Positions 11,261-19,905 of a stretch of DNA of 64,000 nt are shown piece by piece. The notes beneath the pieces were generated by a model, which was given only the letters and a program-made list of their open reading frames with translations, ran no database searches and had not been told where the DNA came from. The stretch's first letter is position 1. The number at the start of each line of letters is the position of its first letter. The DNA comes from Pseudoduganella violacea (GTDB lineage: Bacteria > Pseudomonadota > Gammaproteobacteria > Burkholderiales > Burkholderiaceae_D): assembly GCF_014191875.1 (NCBI RefSeq), contig NZ_JACHXD010000006.1, positions 58,955-122,954 on the forward strand, written 5' to 3'. The translations under genes were made by a program, and so were the position numbers.

Positions 11261-11379
11261 TCGTGCGCAAGTCACATGGCTATGTGGCCTTGTATGAGTA
11301 TGTGGATGTAATCGATACGGTCTTTATCCTGGGCTTGCGTAGCCAACGTGAGGCAGGCTACGTCGGCTCCAGAATGTAG
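11257..11379 (+). pseudogene. truncated RelE/ParE-family toxin remnant
   Basis: From GTG at 11257 a 40-codon frame reads HGYVALYEYVDVIDTVFILG and then LRSQREAGY before TAG at 11377. This pattern (…GYxxLY…DTVxxLxLRxQREAGY) is the C-terminal beta-sheet and end motif of RelE/ParE toxins. Full-length members are about 90-100 residues, so the N-terminal 55 or so residues are missing, including the helices that bind the antitoxin. The most economical reading is an internal deletion joining the antitoxin end to the toxin 3' half. It is probably inactive. Confidence 0.75.
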
Positions 11380-11398
11380 TCTCTTTATTGGAATGAGA

Positions 11399-12016
11399 AT
11401 GGAACTCGCAACCCTGATGCTGTTCGTGCCGGCTTGCTTTGCGCTGAATATGGCGCCGGGTCCGAATAATCTGCTGTCGATCAGCAATGCCACGCGCTAT
11501 GGCTTCCGCCTGTCCTGCGCAGCGGGGCTGGGGCGGCTGTTGGCGTTTGCCGGCATGATCGCATTGGCTTCGGCTGGGTTGGCGGTGGTGCTGCATACCT
11601 CGGAGCTGCTGTTCTACGGGATCAAGACCGTGGGCGCGGTGTATCTGCTGTACCTGGCATGGCAGTTGTGGCGCGCGGCGCCGGGGCGGGAGGGCGAGGC
11701 CGAGGCCGGCGTCGGCTTGCGGCAGCTGGCGCGCCAGGAGTTCCTGGTCGCGGCCGGGAATCCGAAAGCCATCCTGATCTTCACCGCCTTCCTGCCGCAG
11801 TTCGTCAATCCCCAGCAGCCAATGGCAATGCAGTTCGCCGTTCTCGGCCTGCTATTCCTGGTGCTGGAGATGGTGGCCATCGCCATCTATGCCTGGATGG
11901 GCACACGCCTGCGCCGCTGGTTCGCCCAGCCGAGCGGCAAGCGCATCTTCAACCGCGGCTGCGCGGCCTTGCTGGCCAGTGCCGGCCTTGGCCTGCTGCT
12001 GTCGCGCCGCAGCTGA
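11399..12016 (+). CDS. LysE/RhtB family amino-acid exporter
   Basis: The 205-residue product is a LysE-superfamily exporter with about six membrane segments. The hallmark N-terminus is MELATLMLFVPACFALNMAPGPNNLLSISNATRYG, where the APGP turn is conserved. Further hydrophobic stretches lie at LLAFAGMIALASAGLAVVL, FYGIKTVGAVYLLYLAWQLW, FTAFLPQFV and FAVLGLLFLVLEMVAIAIYAW. ATG 11399 gives the usual family start; another ATG lies two codons earlier (11393). It likely exports an amino acid or homoserine-lactone-like compound; the substrate is unknown. Confidence 0.88.
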   Translation: MELATLMLFVPACFALNMAPGPNNLLSISNATRYGFRLSCAAGLGRLLAFAGMIALASAGLAVVLHTSELLFYGIKTVGAVYLLYLAWQLWRAAPGREGEAEAGVGLRQLARQEFLVAAGNPKAILIFTAFLPQFVNPQQPMAMQFAVLGLLFLVLEMVAIAIYAWMGTRLRRWFAQPSGKRIFNRGCAALLASAGLGLLLSRRS

Positions 12017-12085
12017 TACGGCTTCGTACTTGCGCGCCCGCAGGCGCTTCAGCATCGGGATGCGTAACAAGGTCATGACGCGCGC

Positions 12086-12832
12086 TTATTCGCGGTGATC
12101 GCGCTCGCCGTACTTCCAATAGGCCTTGGCCGCCACGCGATCCGCGTCCATCTCCAGCGTTTGCAGGAAGTGCTGGCGCAGGCGTTTCATGGCGGCCGAC
12201 TCGCCCGCCAGCCAGACCTGGTCGAAAGGCGATACCGCCGCTTCGATGATGGACTGCGCCAGCAGGGCGCCTGGCGGCAGCTGGGCCGCGTCGGCCAACA
12301 GCCAGCGGGCGCGCAGTTCGGCGCGGGTGTTCAGGGGCTGCAGCTCATCGCGGTCGGCCACCTCGACCCACAGCCACGCTTCCACATTCTCGGGCAGGCT
12401 TTCCAGAATCGCCATCATGGCTGGCAGGGCGGTGGCGTCGCCGCCCAGCAGCAGCCGGCGCGTGTCCGCGCGCAGCTCGAAGCCGCTGTTGCGCGGGCCG
12501 CCGAAGACCACGGCTTCGCCAACTTGCGCTGTCGCCGCCCAGCCGGAGACCGGGCCGTCGGCATGCTCGCCGCCGTGCAGCAGCATATCGATGTCCAGCG
12601 TGCCTTGCTGATGGTCGAGGTGGCGGATGGTATAGGCGCGGCCTTCACCGCTCGGAATGAAGAGTTTGCCCCAGGCGCCTGGTTGCGCCACGCCGGCATA
12701 GTCGAGGAAGACCTCGATGTCCGGGCCGCCGAGGGTGATGCGGCGCATATGCGGCGTCACGCTGGTCACGGCCACGATTTCGGCCTGGCAGCGCATGGTC
12801 AGGGCTTTGGGGATGATGTCGCGTTCAGCCAT
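12086..12832 (-). CDS. siderophore-interacting protein (SIP family FAD ferric-chelate reductase)
   Basis: The 248-residue product belongs to the SIP/ViuB family of flavoproteins that reduce ferric siderophores in the cytoplasm to release iron. The FAD-binding 9 domain shows AEIVAVTSVTPHMRRITLGG and then GRAYTIRHLDHQQGTLDIDMLLHG, in which the R-x-Y-T/S FAD motif is present. The C-terminal SIP domain has LLLGGDATALPAMMAILESLPE and VWLAGESAAMKRLRQHFL. It faces a divergent TetR gene, and two palindromes lie in the gap between them, so that regulator probably controls it. Confidence 0.92.
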   Translation of the reverse strand: MAERDIIPKALTMRCQAEIVAVTSVTPHMRRITLGGPDIEVFLDYAGVAQPGAWGKLFIPSGEGRAYTIRHLDHQQGTLDIDMLLHGGEHADGPVSGWAATAQVGEAVVFGGPRNSGFELRADTRRLLLGGDATALPAMMAILESLPENVEAWLWVEVADRDELQPLNTRAELRARWLLADAAQLPPGALLAQSIIEAAVSPFDQVWLAGESAAMKRLRQHFLQTLEMDADRVAAKAYWKYGERDHRE

Positions 12833-12894
12833 GGCGGGCCTCCGCGAAAAAAGTTGTTGAGATGTGCATAAATCCGGTCCTGGCTTTAAAATAC

Positions 12895-12937
12895 GAGCAA
12901 TTGCTCAATGATTGACAGAATATGTGCAATTGCTCGC
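12895..12937. promoter_or_regulatory. paired palindromic operators between SIP and TetR genes
   Basis: GAGCAATTGCTC (12895-12906) is a perfect 12-bp palindrome. A second copy, GTGCAATTGCTCGC (12924-12937), shares the GCAATTGC core. Their centres are 29 bp apart, close to three helical turns. They lie between the SIP start (12832) and the TetR start (12965), as expected for a TetR-family repressor acting on both genes. The TTGACA at 12913-12918 could be a -35 box for the TetR gene, so binding would block RNA polymerase. Confidence 0.75.
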
Positions 12938-12964
12938 ATTGAAAACTCGCGTTTGGAAAATCAG

Positions 12965-13594
12965 ATGAAATCACTGCCACAGCCCCGTAAAATGCCGCGC
13001 CAGGCGCGTTCGCAGCATATGGTGGAGACTATTTTGGAGGCCACAGCTCGCGTTTTGGCCGAGCGCGGCTATGCCGGAACCAATACCAATGTCGTCGCGG
13101 AGCGGGCCGGCGTCAGCGTCGGCTCGGTCTATCAGTACTTCCCAAACAAGGATTCACTGATTACGGCGCTGCATGAGCGCCACGCCTCGCAGATGTACGC
13201 GGTGGTGGACAAGGTGCTCGATGGCGCCGGGGCGGGCGGCTTGCGCGCGCGGCTGGCGGATATGGTGCGCGCGCTGCTGGAGGCGCACCGCGTGGAGCCG
13301 GAGCTGCACAAGGTGCTGGAGAAGGAGTTTCCTTTTTTCGACGCGCCGCACGATGAGAGTCCCGCCGACCATAGCTTCTTCCGCCGTGTGCGCGAGCTGC
13401 TTGAAACCCATGCCGGCGAGATCGCGCCGCGCGACCGCGACCTGGCGACGTGGATCGTGCTGCGCACCCTGGAAACGCTGGTGCACGCGGCCGTGATCGA
13501 CGCCCCCGCGCGTTTCAGCACGGAGGATATCGAGCAGAACATCGTCGACGTGCTGGCCGGCTACCTGATGCCGGGCGCGCCGCGCGCGGCTTAG
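12965..13594 (+). CDS. TetR/AcrR family transcriptional regulator
   Basis: The 209-residue product carries an N-terminal TetR DNA-binding domain: RQARSQHMVETILEATARVLAERGYAGTNTNVVAERAGVSVGSVYQYFPNKDSLITAL (about residues 13-70), with the helix-turn-helix VVAERAGVSVGSVYQYF. The rest is a helical ligand/dimer domain with LEAHRVEPELHKVLEKEFPFF. I chose ATG 12965; an in-frame upstream ATG at 12908 would overlap the first operator and is less likely. It probably represses itself and the divergent SIP gene; the ligand is unknown. Confidence 0.88.
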   Translation: MKSLPQPRKMPRQARSQHMVETILEATARVLAERGYAGTNTNVVAERAGVSVGSVYQYFPNKDSLITALHERHASQMYAVVDKVLDGAGAGGLRARLADMVRALLEAHRVEPELHKVLEKEFPFFDAPHDESPADHSFFRRVRELLETHAGEIAPRDRDLATWIVLRTLETLVHAAVIDAPARFSTEDIEQNIVDVLAGYLMPGAPRAA

Positions 13595-14586
13595 GCGGCG
13601 CCTGGCGTCAGCAGGTCGACCACGGCCTGGTACACGCGCACCGGCTCTTCCGAAATGCGGTTCAGCACATACAGGAAGTGCTCGTCGCCGAACACCGCGT
13701 ATTCGCGCGTGGGGAAGCCGCGGGCGCGCAACTCTTCGATCTGCTCCGTTCCCAGCCCGATCAGCGATTCGAACTCGTAGTTGCGCGGGTTGAGGTCTTC
13801 GCTGAAAGCCAGTGCGCTCAGCTCCTGCTGGATGCCGCGATCGTGCGTGGCGATCGAGCATTTATGGCCGCTGCGCAGCAGCTGCGCGCCGAAGCGGCGG
13901 TAAGCTTGCGCCAACTCAGGGCTGTTGCGCGCATAGGCGATGCTTTCCTGCTCCAGCATCGCCCCCTTCACCAGGCGGATGCGGCCCGGATAGCGCAGCA
14001 GCATCGGCAGGTCGTCCACGCTGCGATGCAGCTTGGCGGGCATGGTGATGCCGACATTATCCAGGCCGTCTTCTTCGTGCAGGCGGCGGTAGATGGCGTA
14101 GATCTGGCTGGTGCGCTCTGAGGCTTCCATTGAAATCATCACCTCGCGGCCGATATTGGCGGCGGCGCGCGCGATGCGGCGTGCATTGCGGTAGCCCAGC
14201 TCCTCATCGATCACCGAGCCAAGGTGGGACAGGTCGAAGGAGATCGAACAATTCAAGTCCTGGCGGCCGATGGCCGTGGTCAGCTCCATGAAGACTTCCG
14301 TTTCCGCCATCACGAACGCTTCGCTGCGGCAGCTCTCGCCCATATATTCGGCCGACGCCGCGTGGCCGGCCGCATTGATGCGCGCCACCCGCGCCAGCAC
14401 ATCCGTCACCTTCTGCCCCGCCACATAGCGCTTGGCTACGCGCTGCATGAAGGGCTGCAGCAGCGGATCCTTGCAAAACTTTTCCTTGGCTGCCTCATCC
14501 AGCGCCAGGGTGCGCAGGGCGATGGCAGCCTGGTCGACCAGCGGCTGCCATTGCGGCGGAAAAGATGGCGGGAGGTTTTCTTGCAC
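13591..14586 (-). CDS. proline dehydrogenase
   Basis: A monofunctional proline dehydrogenase (331 aa) that oxidises proline to pyrroline-5-carboxylate with FAD and feeds electrons to quinone. The TIM-barrel motifs are present: QRVAKRYVAG, the EAFVMAETEVF region, ISFDLSHLGSVIDEELGYRNARRIA, and the C-terminal SLIGLGTEQIEELRARGFPTREYAVFG, where the paired Arg/Glu contacts substrate. I chose GTG 14586 because AAGGAGCA sits 4-11 bp upstream; extending to ATG 14691 would pass through that ribosome site. It converges with the TetR gene and overlaps it by 4 bp. No P5C dehydrogenase lies nearby. Confidence 0.85.
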   Translation of the reverse strand: MQENLPPSFPPQWQPLVDQAAIALRTLALDEAAKEKFCKDPLLQPFMQRVAKRYVAGQKVTDVLARVARINAAGHAASAEYMGESCRSEAFVMAETEVFMELTTAIGRQDLNCSISFDLSHLGSVIDEELGYRNARRIARAAANIGREVMISMEASERTSQIYAIYRRLHEEDGLDNVGITMPAKLHRSVDDLPMLLRYPGRIRLVKGAMLEQESIAYARNSPELAQAYRRFGAQLLRSGHKCSIATHDRGIQQELSALAFSEDLNPRNYEFESLIGLGTEQIEELRARGFPTREYAVFGDEHFLYVLNRISEEPVRVYQAVVDLLTPGAA

Positions 14587-14692
14587 GGTTGCTCCTTTTG
14601 TGTGGGGTGATCCGTTCAATAATGATGAACTTATGCTAACGCAATATGACATTTGCTGCCGAAGTTCGTATTTACTTGCGGTTCCGAGCAAT

Positions 14693-14718
14693 AAAAAAGC
14701 AGCCCGCAGGCTGCTTTT
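14693..14718. terminator. intrinsic terminator hairpin (AAAAGCAGCC stem)
   Basis: GCAGCC (14699-14704) pairs with GGCTGC (14709-14714), with A-run on one side and T-run on the other. It lies just after the stop of the glycine-zipper gene on the minus strand and is symmetric enough to work in either direction. Confidence 0.8.
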
Positions 14719-14737
14719 GGCGTGGCGCTGGTGAGGC

Positions 14738-15157
14738 TTAGTTGCGCACGATGGTGTTGTTGGCTTTCTTGACGCGGTCGCCTTGCAGCATGCCGGGATC
14801 GTGGTCGAAGCTGAATTTCTCGGTCTTGCCGTTGTTGTAGCGGACGTTGATGTTCCAGGTTTTCACCTTGTTGACCTTGCCTTCGATTTGCTTGCCGGCG
14901 TAGGCGCCGCCGGCGGCGCCGGCCACGGTGGCGAGCTTGCGGCCGGTGCCGCCGCCGACCTGGTTGCCGAGCAGGGCGCCGGCCACGCCGCCGGCGATCA
15001 TGCCGACCGCGCCGCCTTCGCCATCGCGCTCGGTGACTTGCACCGAGGTCACGGTGCCGCACTCATTGCATTTGGGCGAGGCCTTGCCTGGCTGCGCCAC
15101 GGCGCCGCCAGCGGCCAGAGCCAGCATCAGCGGCAAAATGATCGAGCGCTTGTTCAT
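14738..15157 (-). CDS. secreted glycine-zipper 2TM domain protein
   Basis: The 139-residue product has a signal peptide (MNKRSIILPLMLALAAGGAVAQ, cut after AVA about residue 21). The centre holds a glycine-zipper pair, GAVGMIAGGVAGALLGNQVGGGTGRKLATVAGAAGGAYAGKQIEG, like SlyB/PcpL outer-membrane proteins. There is no lipobox Cys; two cysteines (CNEC, residues 30-33) lie in the mature start instead. It probably resides in the envelope. RBS AGGAGAAG lies before the ATG. Function beyond envelope association is unknown. Confidence 0.85.
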   Translation of the reverse strand: MNKRSIILPLMLALAAGGAVAQPGKASPKCNECGTVTSVQVTERDGEGGAVGMIAGGVAGALLGNQVGGGTGRKLATVAGAAGGAYAGKQIEGKVNKVKTWNINVRYNNGKTEKFSFDHDPGMLQGDRVKKANNTIVRN

Positions 15158-15289
15158 GTTTCTTCTCCTGTTGTTGTGACTGGTAATCTGAGTATAGGTG
15201 ACGAATTTCCAATTGGAATGTATGTCATTAACGTCCGGCAGGAAACGGACGTTGACCCAGGTTACAAGCCGTAACAGTTTGTCTTGGTG

Positions 15290-15748
15290 TCAGCCGTAGG
15301 CGCCGCCGGTGTAGAGCAGGTCGAACAGGCGCGCCAGGGTGGCGATCATGCAGCCGGCGCCCACCATCAGCGTGAGCACCAGGATCAGGGCCAGCGGCCA
15401 GCGCGAGTCGGATTGCTTGCCGGAGTCGGGATTGAAGCGGGCATCCCATTTTTCGTCGGACATCAGGCCCAGCACCAGGGCTTCGAGGAAGCCGACCAGC
15501 ATGGACAGGATCAGCGGCAGCAGCTGGAAGAACCAGTCGGCCTGGGGCCAGGCCAGAAAGACCAGCAGCGACGCCAGCAGGCTGGCCGCATGCAGCCAGC
15601 CCCAGGGATCGCGCATGCCGCGCAGATAGAAGCGGTGCAGGCCCACGCCGCCCAGCAGGAAGGCGAGCAGGGTGGCGAAGGTTTTGTTCTTGTGCGAAAT
15701 CGGCATGGCGCTGTTGCTTTTTCGTGGAAAGCTTGCAGTATCGGCCAT
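15290..15748 (-). CDS. TM2 domain (NINE-like) membrane protein
   Basis: The 152-residue product contains the TM2 pattern [25 protein letters not shown] at residues about 18-42, followed by [19 protein letters not shown], a further hydrophobic segment [21 protein letters not shown] and a C-terminal helix [23 protein letters not shown]. The GxxGxHRFYLG-type motif defines the family. The start is taken at ATG 15748; an ATG 11 codons upstream and one 14 codons downstream (MPISHKNK) are alternatives. The molecular role of TM2 proteins in bacteria is not established. Confidence 0.75.
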   Translation of the reverse strand: MADTASFPRKSNSAMPISHKNKTFATLLAFLLGGVGLHRFYLRGMRDPWGWLHAASLLASLLVFLAWPQADWFFQLLPLILSMLVGFLEALVLGLMSDEKWDARFNPDSGKQSDSRWPLALILVLTLMVGAGCMIATLARLFDLLYTGGAYG

Positions 15749-15853
15749 ATTGCCGCCCCGGGCCAGCATTTTTGCCTGCAAAGCAGTTGCCCCAGCCGCC
15801 GGAGTAGGGGATAATCTTGGATTACCTTGTTACTCACCCGCTGTCTTTAATGC

Positions 15854-15883
15854 TTGCTGGTCGCAGGAAAAGCGCGCTATAAT
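15854..15883 (+). promoter_or_regulatory. sigma70 promoter of the rpsP operon
   Basis: TTGCTG (15854-15859) and TATAAT (15878-15883) are 18 bp apart. They lie 41 bp before the rpsP start and just inside the gap after the TM2 gene's divergent start. Confidence 0.65.
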
Positions 15884-15923
15884 CTGCGGCTTTTTCCGAC
15901 TCAGCACACTTTTTGGAAATATT

Positions 15924-16169
15924 ATGGTCGTTATTCGTTTAGCTCGTGGTGGCGCAAAAAAGCGTCCTTTCTATAACATCGTTGTAACCGATTCCCGCAA
16001 TCGTCGCGATGGCCGTTTCGTTGAGCGTATCGGCTTCCACGATCCGATGGCTTCGGGCCAAGCTGTGCCTTTCAGCATGGCGCAAGACCGTCTGGCCTAC
16101 TGGCAAGGCGTTGGCGCGCAAATGTCGCCAGCCGTTGCTCGTCTGGTTGCCAGCAACAAAGCAGCCTAA
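15924..16169 (+). CDS. rpsP: 30S ribosomal protein S16
   Basis: The 81-residue product starts [41 protein letters not shown], the S16 signature, and ends [15 protein letters not shown]. ATG 15924 gives the standard length, and GGAAAT stands upstream. It heads the conserved rpsP-rimM-trmD-rplS operon. Confidence 0.98.
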   Translation: MVVIRLARGGAKKRPFYNIVVTDSRNRRDGRFVERIGFHDPMASGQAVPFSMAQDRLAYWQGVGAQMSPAVARLVASNKAA

Positions 16170-16184
16170 GTCTGCATCCCTGGT

Positions 16185-16742
16185 TTGACCGGCAAGACTG
16201 CATCCGGGGTGCAAATCCCCGATGACCTGGTTCAGGTAGGCTTTGTTTCCGGCGCCTATGGCGTGGTTGGTGGAATCAAGGTTCGTCCGTTCTCGGAAGA
16301 TGCGGATGCCTTGCTGCATGTCGAAACCTGGTGGCTGGATAAACCCGGCGGCCTGCGCGACGTCGACGTCAAGCGGGCCAAGTTCCACAGCGGCGACGTT
16401 GTGGCGCAGCTGGTGGGCGTTGTGGACCGGAATGTGGCCGAGTCGCTGAAAGGCGCCTCTGTCTTCATTCCGCGCAGCCTTTTCCCGACGCTGCAGGAAG
16501 ATGAGTTTTACTGGTCCGACCTGATCGGTCTGGACGTAGAGAATTTGCAGGGCGAACGCCTGGGGCAAGTGACCGATATGATGAGCAATGGACCGCAATC
16601 CATCCTGCGCATCACGGGTCCGGCCGCGGCGGGCGCCGAGGGTGAGGCGCAAGAGCGCCTGATCCCGTTTGTCGAGCAGTTTGTCATCACGGTGGACAAG
16701 GACGCGAAGAAGATTGTCGTGGACTGGGGCCTGGACTACTAA
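16185..16742 (+). CDS. rimM: ribosome maturation factor RimM
   Basis: RimM (185 aa) helps assemble the 30S head and binds S19. The N-terminal beta-barrel shows LVQVGFVSGAYGVVGGIKVRPFSEDAD, and the PRC-barrel half shows DEFYWSDLIGLDVENLQGERLGQVTDMMSNGPQSILRI and ERLIPFVEQFVITVD. The start is a TTG at 16185, 15 bp after rpsP; a GTG eight codons later (16209) is an alternative, and neither has a strong ribosome site, so coupling to rpsP is likely. Confidence 0.93.
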   Translation: MTGKTASGVQIPDDLVQVGFVSGAYGVVGGIKVRPFSEDADALLHVETWWLDKPGGLRDVDVKRAKFHSGDVVAQLVGVVDRNVAESLKGASVFIPRSLFPTLQEDEFYWSDLIGLDVENLQGERLGQVTDMMSNGPQSILRITGPAAAGAEGEAQERLIPFVEQFVITVDKDAKKIVVDWGLDY

Positions 16743-16751
16743 GCTACTGTC

Positions 16752-17498
16752 ATGCAGTTCGACGTTATCACCCTGTTCCCCGAGATGTTCGCGGCACTGA
16801 CGCAGTCCGGCGTAACCCGCCGCGCGTTCGAGCAGCAGAAGTGGGGCCTGTCGCTGTGGAATCCGCGCGATTTCACCACCGACAATCACCGCACCGTGGA
16901 TGACCGCCCTTATGGCGGCGGTCCCGGCATGGTGATGCTGGCCAAGCCGCTGGAAGCGACCATCAACGCCGCCAAACAGCGGCAGATCGTGGCCGGCCTG
17001 CCGGCGCCGCGCGTGGTCTTCATGTCCCCGCAAGGCAGGCAGCTGACGCACGAGCGCGTGATGAACTTGAAGCAGGAACCCGGCCTGGTGATTCTGTGCG
17101 GCCGCTACGAAGCGGTCGACCAGCGTTTGCTGGACCGCTGTGTGGACGAGGAAATCAGCCTTGGCGATTTCGTGCTGTCCGGCGGCGAGCTGCCGGCCAT
17201 GGCCCTGATGGATGCCGTGGTGCGCCAGTTGCCTGGCGTGCTGAATACCGACGCTTCGGCGGTCGAGGACAGCTTCGTCAACGGCTTGCTGGATTCGCCG
17301 CACTACACGCGGCCCGAGAATTATGAAGGTGTGGCCGTACCGCCCGTTCTGATGGGCGGCAACCACGCCGAGATCGATAAGTGGCGGCGCGAACGCATGC
17401 TGGAGGCGACCGCGCGCAAACGTCCCGATTTGCTGGACAAGGCCCGCGCCGCGGGCTTGCTGAGCAAACAGGATGAAAAGTTTTTGGCGGGTTTGTAA
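16752..17498 (+). CDS. trmD: tRNA (guanine-N1-)-methyltransferase
   Basis: TrmD (248 aa) makes m1G37 in tRNAs, which prevents frameshifts. Signatures present are [13 protein letters not shown], the [13 protein letters not shown] loop, [13 protein letters not shown], the knot motif [12 protein letters not shown], and [27 protein letters not shown] with the catalytic Asp region. It follows rimM by 9 bp. Length and motifs are fully normal. Confidence 0.98.
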   Translation: MQFDVITLFPEMFAALTQSGVTRRAFEQQKWGLSLWNPRDFTTDNHRTVDDRPYGGGPGMVMLAKPLEATINAAKQRQIVAGLPAPRVVFMSPQGRQLTHERVMNLKQEPGLVILCGRYEAVDQRLLDRCVDEEISLGDFVLSGGELPAMALMDAVVRQLPGVLNTDASAVEDSFVNGLLDSPHYTRPENYEGVAVPPVLMGGNHAEIDKWRRERMLEATARKRPDLLDKARAAGLLSKQDEKFLAGL

Positions 17499-17606
17499 AC
17501 CTGCTGTAGTACCGTGCGGGCAATGTCTGCCCGCGTGTTTAACCCCATCCTCTACTGGGCCGGTTCACTCCGTCGCGCCGGCAAGATGGTTATTGGAGTC
17601 TATACA

Positions 17607-17990
17607 ATGGATCTGATTCAACAACTCGAGCAAGAAGAAATCGCTCGCCTGGGCAAGAACATCCCTGAGTTCGCGCCTGGCGACACCGTGGTCGTTAACG
17701 TGAACGTAGTCGAAGGCACCCGCAAGCGCGCCCAGGCTTACGAAGGCGTTGTGATCGCACGTCGTAACCGTGGCCTGAACTCGAACTTCATCGTTCGTAA
17801 AATCTCGTCCGGCGAAGGCGTTGAGCGTACCTTCCAGCTGTACTCCCCGCTGATCGCTTCGATCGAAGTGAAACGCCGTGGTGACGTACGTCGCGCTAAA
17901 CTGTACTACCTGCGCGAGCGTTCGGGCAAATCCGCACGTATCAAAGAAAAACTGCCGACCCGTCGCGCAGAAGCGAAAGCAAGCGCGTAA
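17607..17990 (+). CDS. rplS: 50S ribosomal protein L19
   Basis: L19 (127 aa) lies at the 30S-50S interface. The sequence [37 protein letters not shown] and [53 protein letters not shown] is unmistakable. ATG 17607 gives the standard start; a longer in-frame extension back to 17514 is not credible. It is the last gene of the rpsP operon. Confidence 0.98.
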   Translation: MDLIQQLEQEEIARLGKNIPEFAPGDTVVVNVNVVEGTRKRAQAYEGVVIARRNRGLNSNFIVRKISSGEGVERTFQLYSPLIASIEVKRRGDVRRAKLYYLRERSGKSARIKEKLPTRRAEAKASA

Positions 17991-18010
17991 TAGCGTTCTG
18001 CCGGAATGGA

Positions 18011-18036
18011 AGGGGTGCCTCTGGTGCCCCTTTTTT
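18011..18036 (+). terminator. rho-independent terminator after rplS
   Basis: GGGG (18012-18015) pairs with CCCC (18027-18030), extended by TGCC/GGTG pairs including wobbles, and is followed by six T. It closes the rpsP operon. Confidence 0.85.
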
Positions 18037-18051
18037 CTTTTTGGAGTCAGC

Positions 18052-18708
18052 ATGAGCAAGCCACTCGTCGATCCCAGTCAATGGCCGGTCGATTCCATCG
18101 CCGGCGAAGCGGCCGTCCTGCTGGAGCGCCTCGCGCCCGCATGGCTGCGCCAGCGCTTCGCCCAGCCGCCCGCATGGACGCCGGAGCTGCCCGACGAATC
18201 GACGCGCTTTCCCCGTCCGACCGCCGCCGCCGTGCTGGTGCCGCTGGTGCTGCGCGAGGAAGGCCTGGCCTTGCTGCTGACCCAGCGCACCGCCCACCTG
18301 AACGACCATGCCGGCCAGATCGCCTTTCCCGGCGGGCGCGCCGAGCCGGAAGACGGCTCGCCGGCCGAAACGGCGCTGCGCGAAACGGAAGAGGAAATTG
18401 GCCTGGCGCGCCGCCATATCGAGATTATCGGCCAACTACCCGATTATCTGACCGGGACCGGCTACCGCGTCACGCCGGTGGTGGGCCTGGTGCTGCCGCC
18501 GTTCGAGCTGCGCGCCGATCCCGGCGAAGTGGCCGAGATTTTTGAAGTGCCGCTGGCCTTCCTGATGGATGGCCAGAACCACCAGCGCCTGTCGGCCGAG
18601 CTGCCCAGCGGCCGCCGCAGCTTCTACGCCATGCCTTACGAGGAGCGCTTCATCTGGGGCGCGACGGCGGGCATGCTGCGCAATCTGTTTCATTTCTTGC
18701 GCGCATAG
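18052..18708 (+). CDS. Nudix hydrolase, CoA pyrophosphatase (NudL) type
   Basis: The 218-residue product fits the NudL subgroup that cleaves CoA to phosphopantetheine and 3',5'-ADP. The UPF0035 marker LLTQRTAHLNDHAGQIAFPGGRAEPED runs directly into the Nudix box (GGRAEPEDGSPAETALRETEEEIGL, about residues 94-118). The C-terminal FYAMPYEERFIWGATAGMLRNL is also typical. I chose ATG 18052, which follows the GGAGTCAGC ribosome site after the rplS terminator. Confidence 0.92.
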   Translation: MSKPLVDPSQWPVDSIAGEAAVLLERLAPAWLRQRFAQPPAWTPELPDESTRFPRPTAAAVLVPLVLREEGLALLLTQRTAHLNDHAGQIAFPGGRAEPEDGSPAETALRETEEEIGLARRHIEIIGQLPDYLTGTGYRVTPVVGLVLPPFELRADPGEVAEIFEVPLAFLMDGQNHQRLSAELPSGRRSFYAMPYEERFIWGATAGMLRNLFHFLRA

Positions 18709-18754
18709 GCTATCGTAGCGGGCATTGCGGCATTGCTATCACAAAGGACGTTTG

Positions 18755-19714
18755 ATGACTTTTCTTTCCATTCTTTGCGCGTTGTTGTTGGAGCAACTCA
18801 AGCCCCTGCGCGCAGATAATCCCGTCTATGCCGAAATCAAGAGCCTGGCGGTGCGTATGGAAACCTGGTTCAACGCCGGCCATGAGCGCCACGGCCAGAT
18901 GGGCTGGTTCCTCATGATGGGCGCGCTGATGCTGCCCACCGCGCTGATTTACTGGGTTCTGCTGTACTACAAGCTGTATCTGGCCGCCTTCGCCTGGAAC
19001 GTGGCCATCGTCTACCTGACCTTGGGCTTCCGCCATTACAGCCATTACTTCACCTCGATCCAGCTGGCCCTGAACGCCGGCGACGAGGCGGCCGCGCGTT
19101 CGCTGCTGGCCGAATGGACCAAGCAGGATACCGTGGGCATGGAAGTGAGCGAGATCGCCCGCGTTGCCGTGGAAAAATCCCTGATTACCTCGCACCGCAA
19201 TGTGTTCGGCGTGTTCTTCTGGTTCCTGATGCCGCTCGGCCCTTCGGGCGCGGTGATGTACCGCGTCTCCGAATACCTGGCGCGCGCCTGGAACGAGCCG
19301 GAACATATGCGCAATGAAGCCTTCGGCGAATTCGCCGCGCGCGCCTTCTACTGGATCGACTGGATTCCGGCGCGCCTGACCGCCGTGGCCTTCGCCGTGG
19401 TCGGCAACTTCGAAGACGCCATCTACGCCTGGCGCAATTTCGCCCACCGCTGGAAGGATGAAGCCATCGGCATCATCCTGTCGGCCGGCGGCGGCGCCAT
19501 GGGCGTGCGCCTCGGTTCGCCGCTGGAAAACGCGGCCAAGGTCGCGCCCTCCGACGCCACCACCATCGATATCGGCGATGTGGAGATCGACACGCTGCCG
19601 GGCGATGAGCCGAGCGTGCGCGCCCTGCAAAGCACCGTCGGCCTGGTCTGGCGCGCGCTGCTGCTGTGGATGCTGCTGCTGCTGTTGCTGTCCGGCGCGG
19701 TCTGGCTCAGTTAA
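18755..19714 (+). CDS. CobD/CbiB-like integral membrane protein
   Basis: The 319-residue product begins MTFLSILCALLLEQLKPLRADN and has several hydrophobic segments, including a C-terminal helix of leucines (about residues 296-317). Conserved-looking segments MYRVSEYLARAW, FAHRWKDEAIGIILSAGGGAMGVRLG resemble adenosylcobinamide-phosphate synthase. Betaproteobacteria carry this protein outside cobalamin clusters, and no other cob gene is here, so a cobalamin role is not assured; an AmpE-like regulatory role has been proposed for related proteins. ATG 18755 is preceded by AAAGGA. Confidence 0.75.
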   Translation: MTFLSILCALLLEQLKPLRADNPVYAEIKSLAVRMETWFNAGHERHGQMGWFLMMGALMLPTALIYWVLLYYKLYLAAFAWNVAIVYLTLGFRHYSHYFTSIQLALNAGDEAAARSLLAEWTKQDTVGMEVSEIARVAVEKSLITSHRNVFGVFFWFLMPLGPSGAVMYRVSEYLARAWNEPEHMRNEAFGEFAARAFYWIDWIPARLTAVAFAVVGNFEDAIYAWRNFAHRWKDEAIGIILSAGGGAMGVRLGSPLENAAKVAPSDATTIDIGDVEIDTLPGDEPSVRALQSTVGLVWRALLLWMLLLLLLSGAVWLS

Positions 19715-19905
19715 GCGGGACGAACAACCTTTTCGCCGCCGAAGCGGCATACAATACGGCTTTGACGCGGGTTTCCTGCCCCTTGCGGGCATCGGGGCAG
19801 GGAAGTCGGCGTTTTTTCGGTGGAAAATCAGGTACTTACCTGTTTAGGTCTTCTATAAGATATAATACCTAAGCTTCTTCCACGTACCCTAGTTACAAGC
19901 CGCCT

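Noticed and set aside
15290..15781. Longer start of the TM2 protein at 15781
   Set aside because: The additional 11 codons lack a ribosome site; the internal ATG at 15748 gives a more usual N-terminus.
18755..19714. Cobalamin biosynthesis cluster
   Set aside because: Only the CobD/CbiB-like gene is present; no other cob/cbi gene or cobalamin riboswitch was found.
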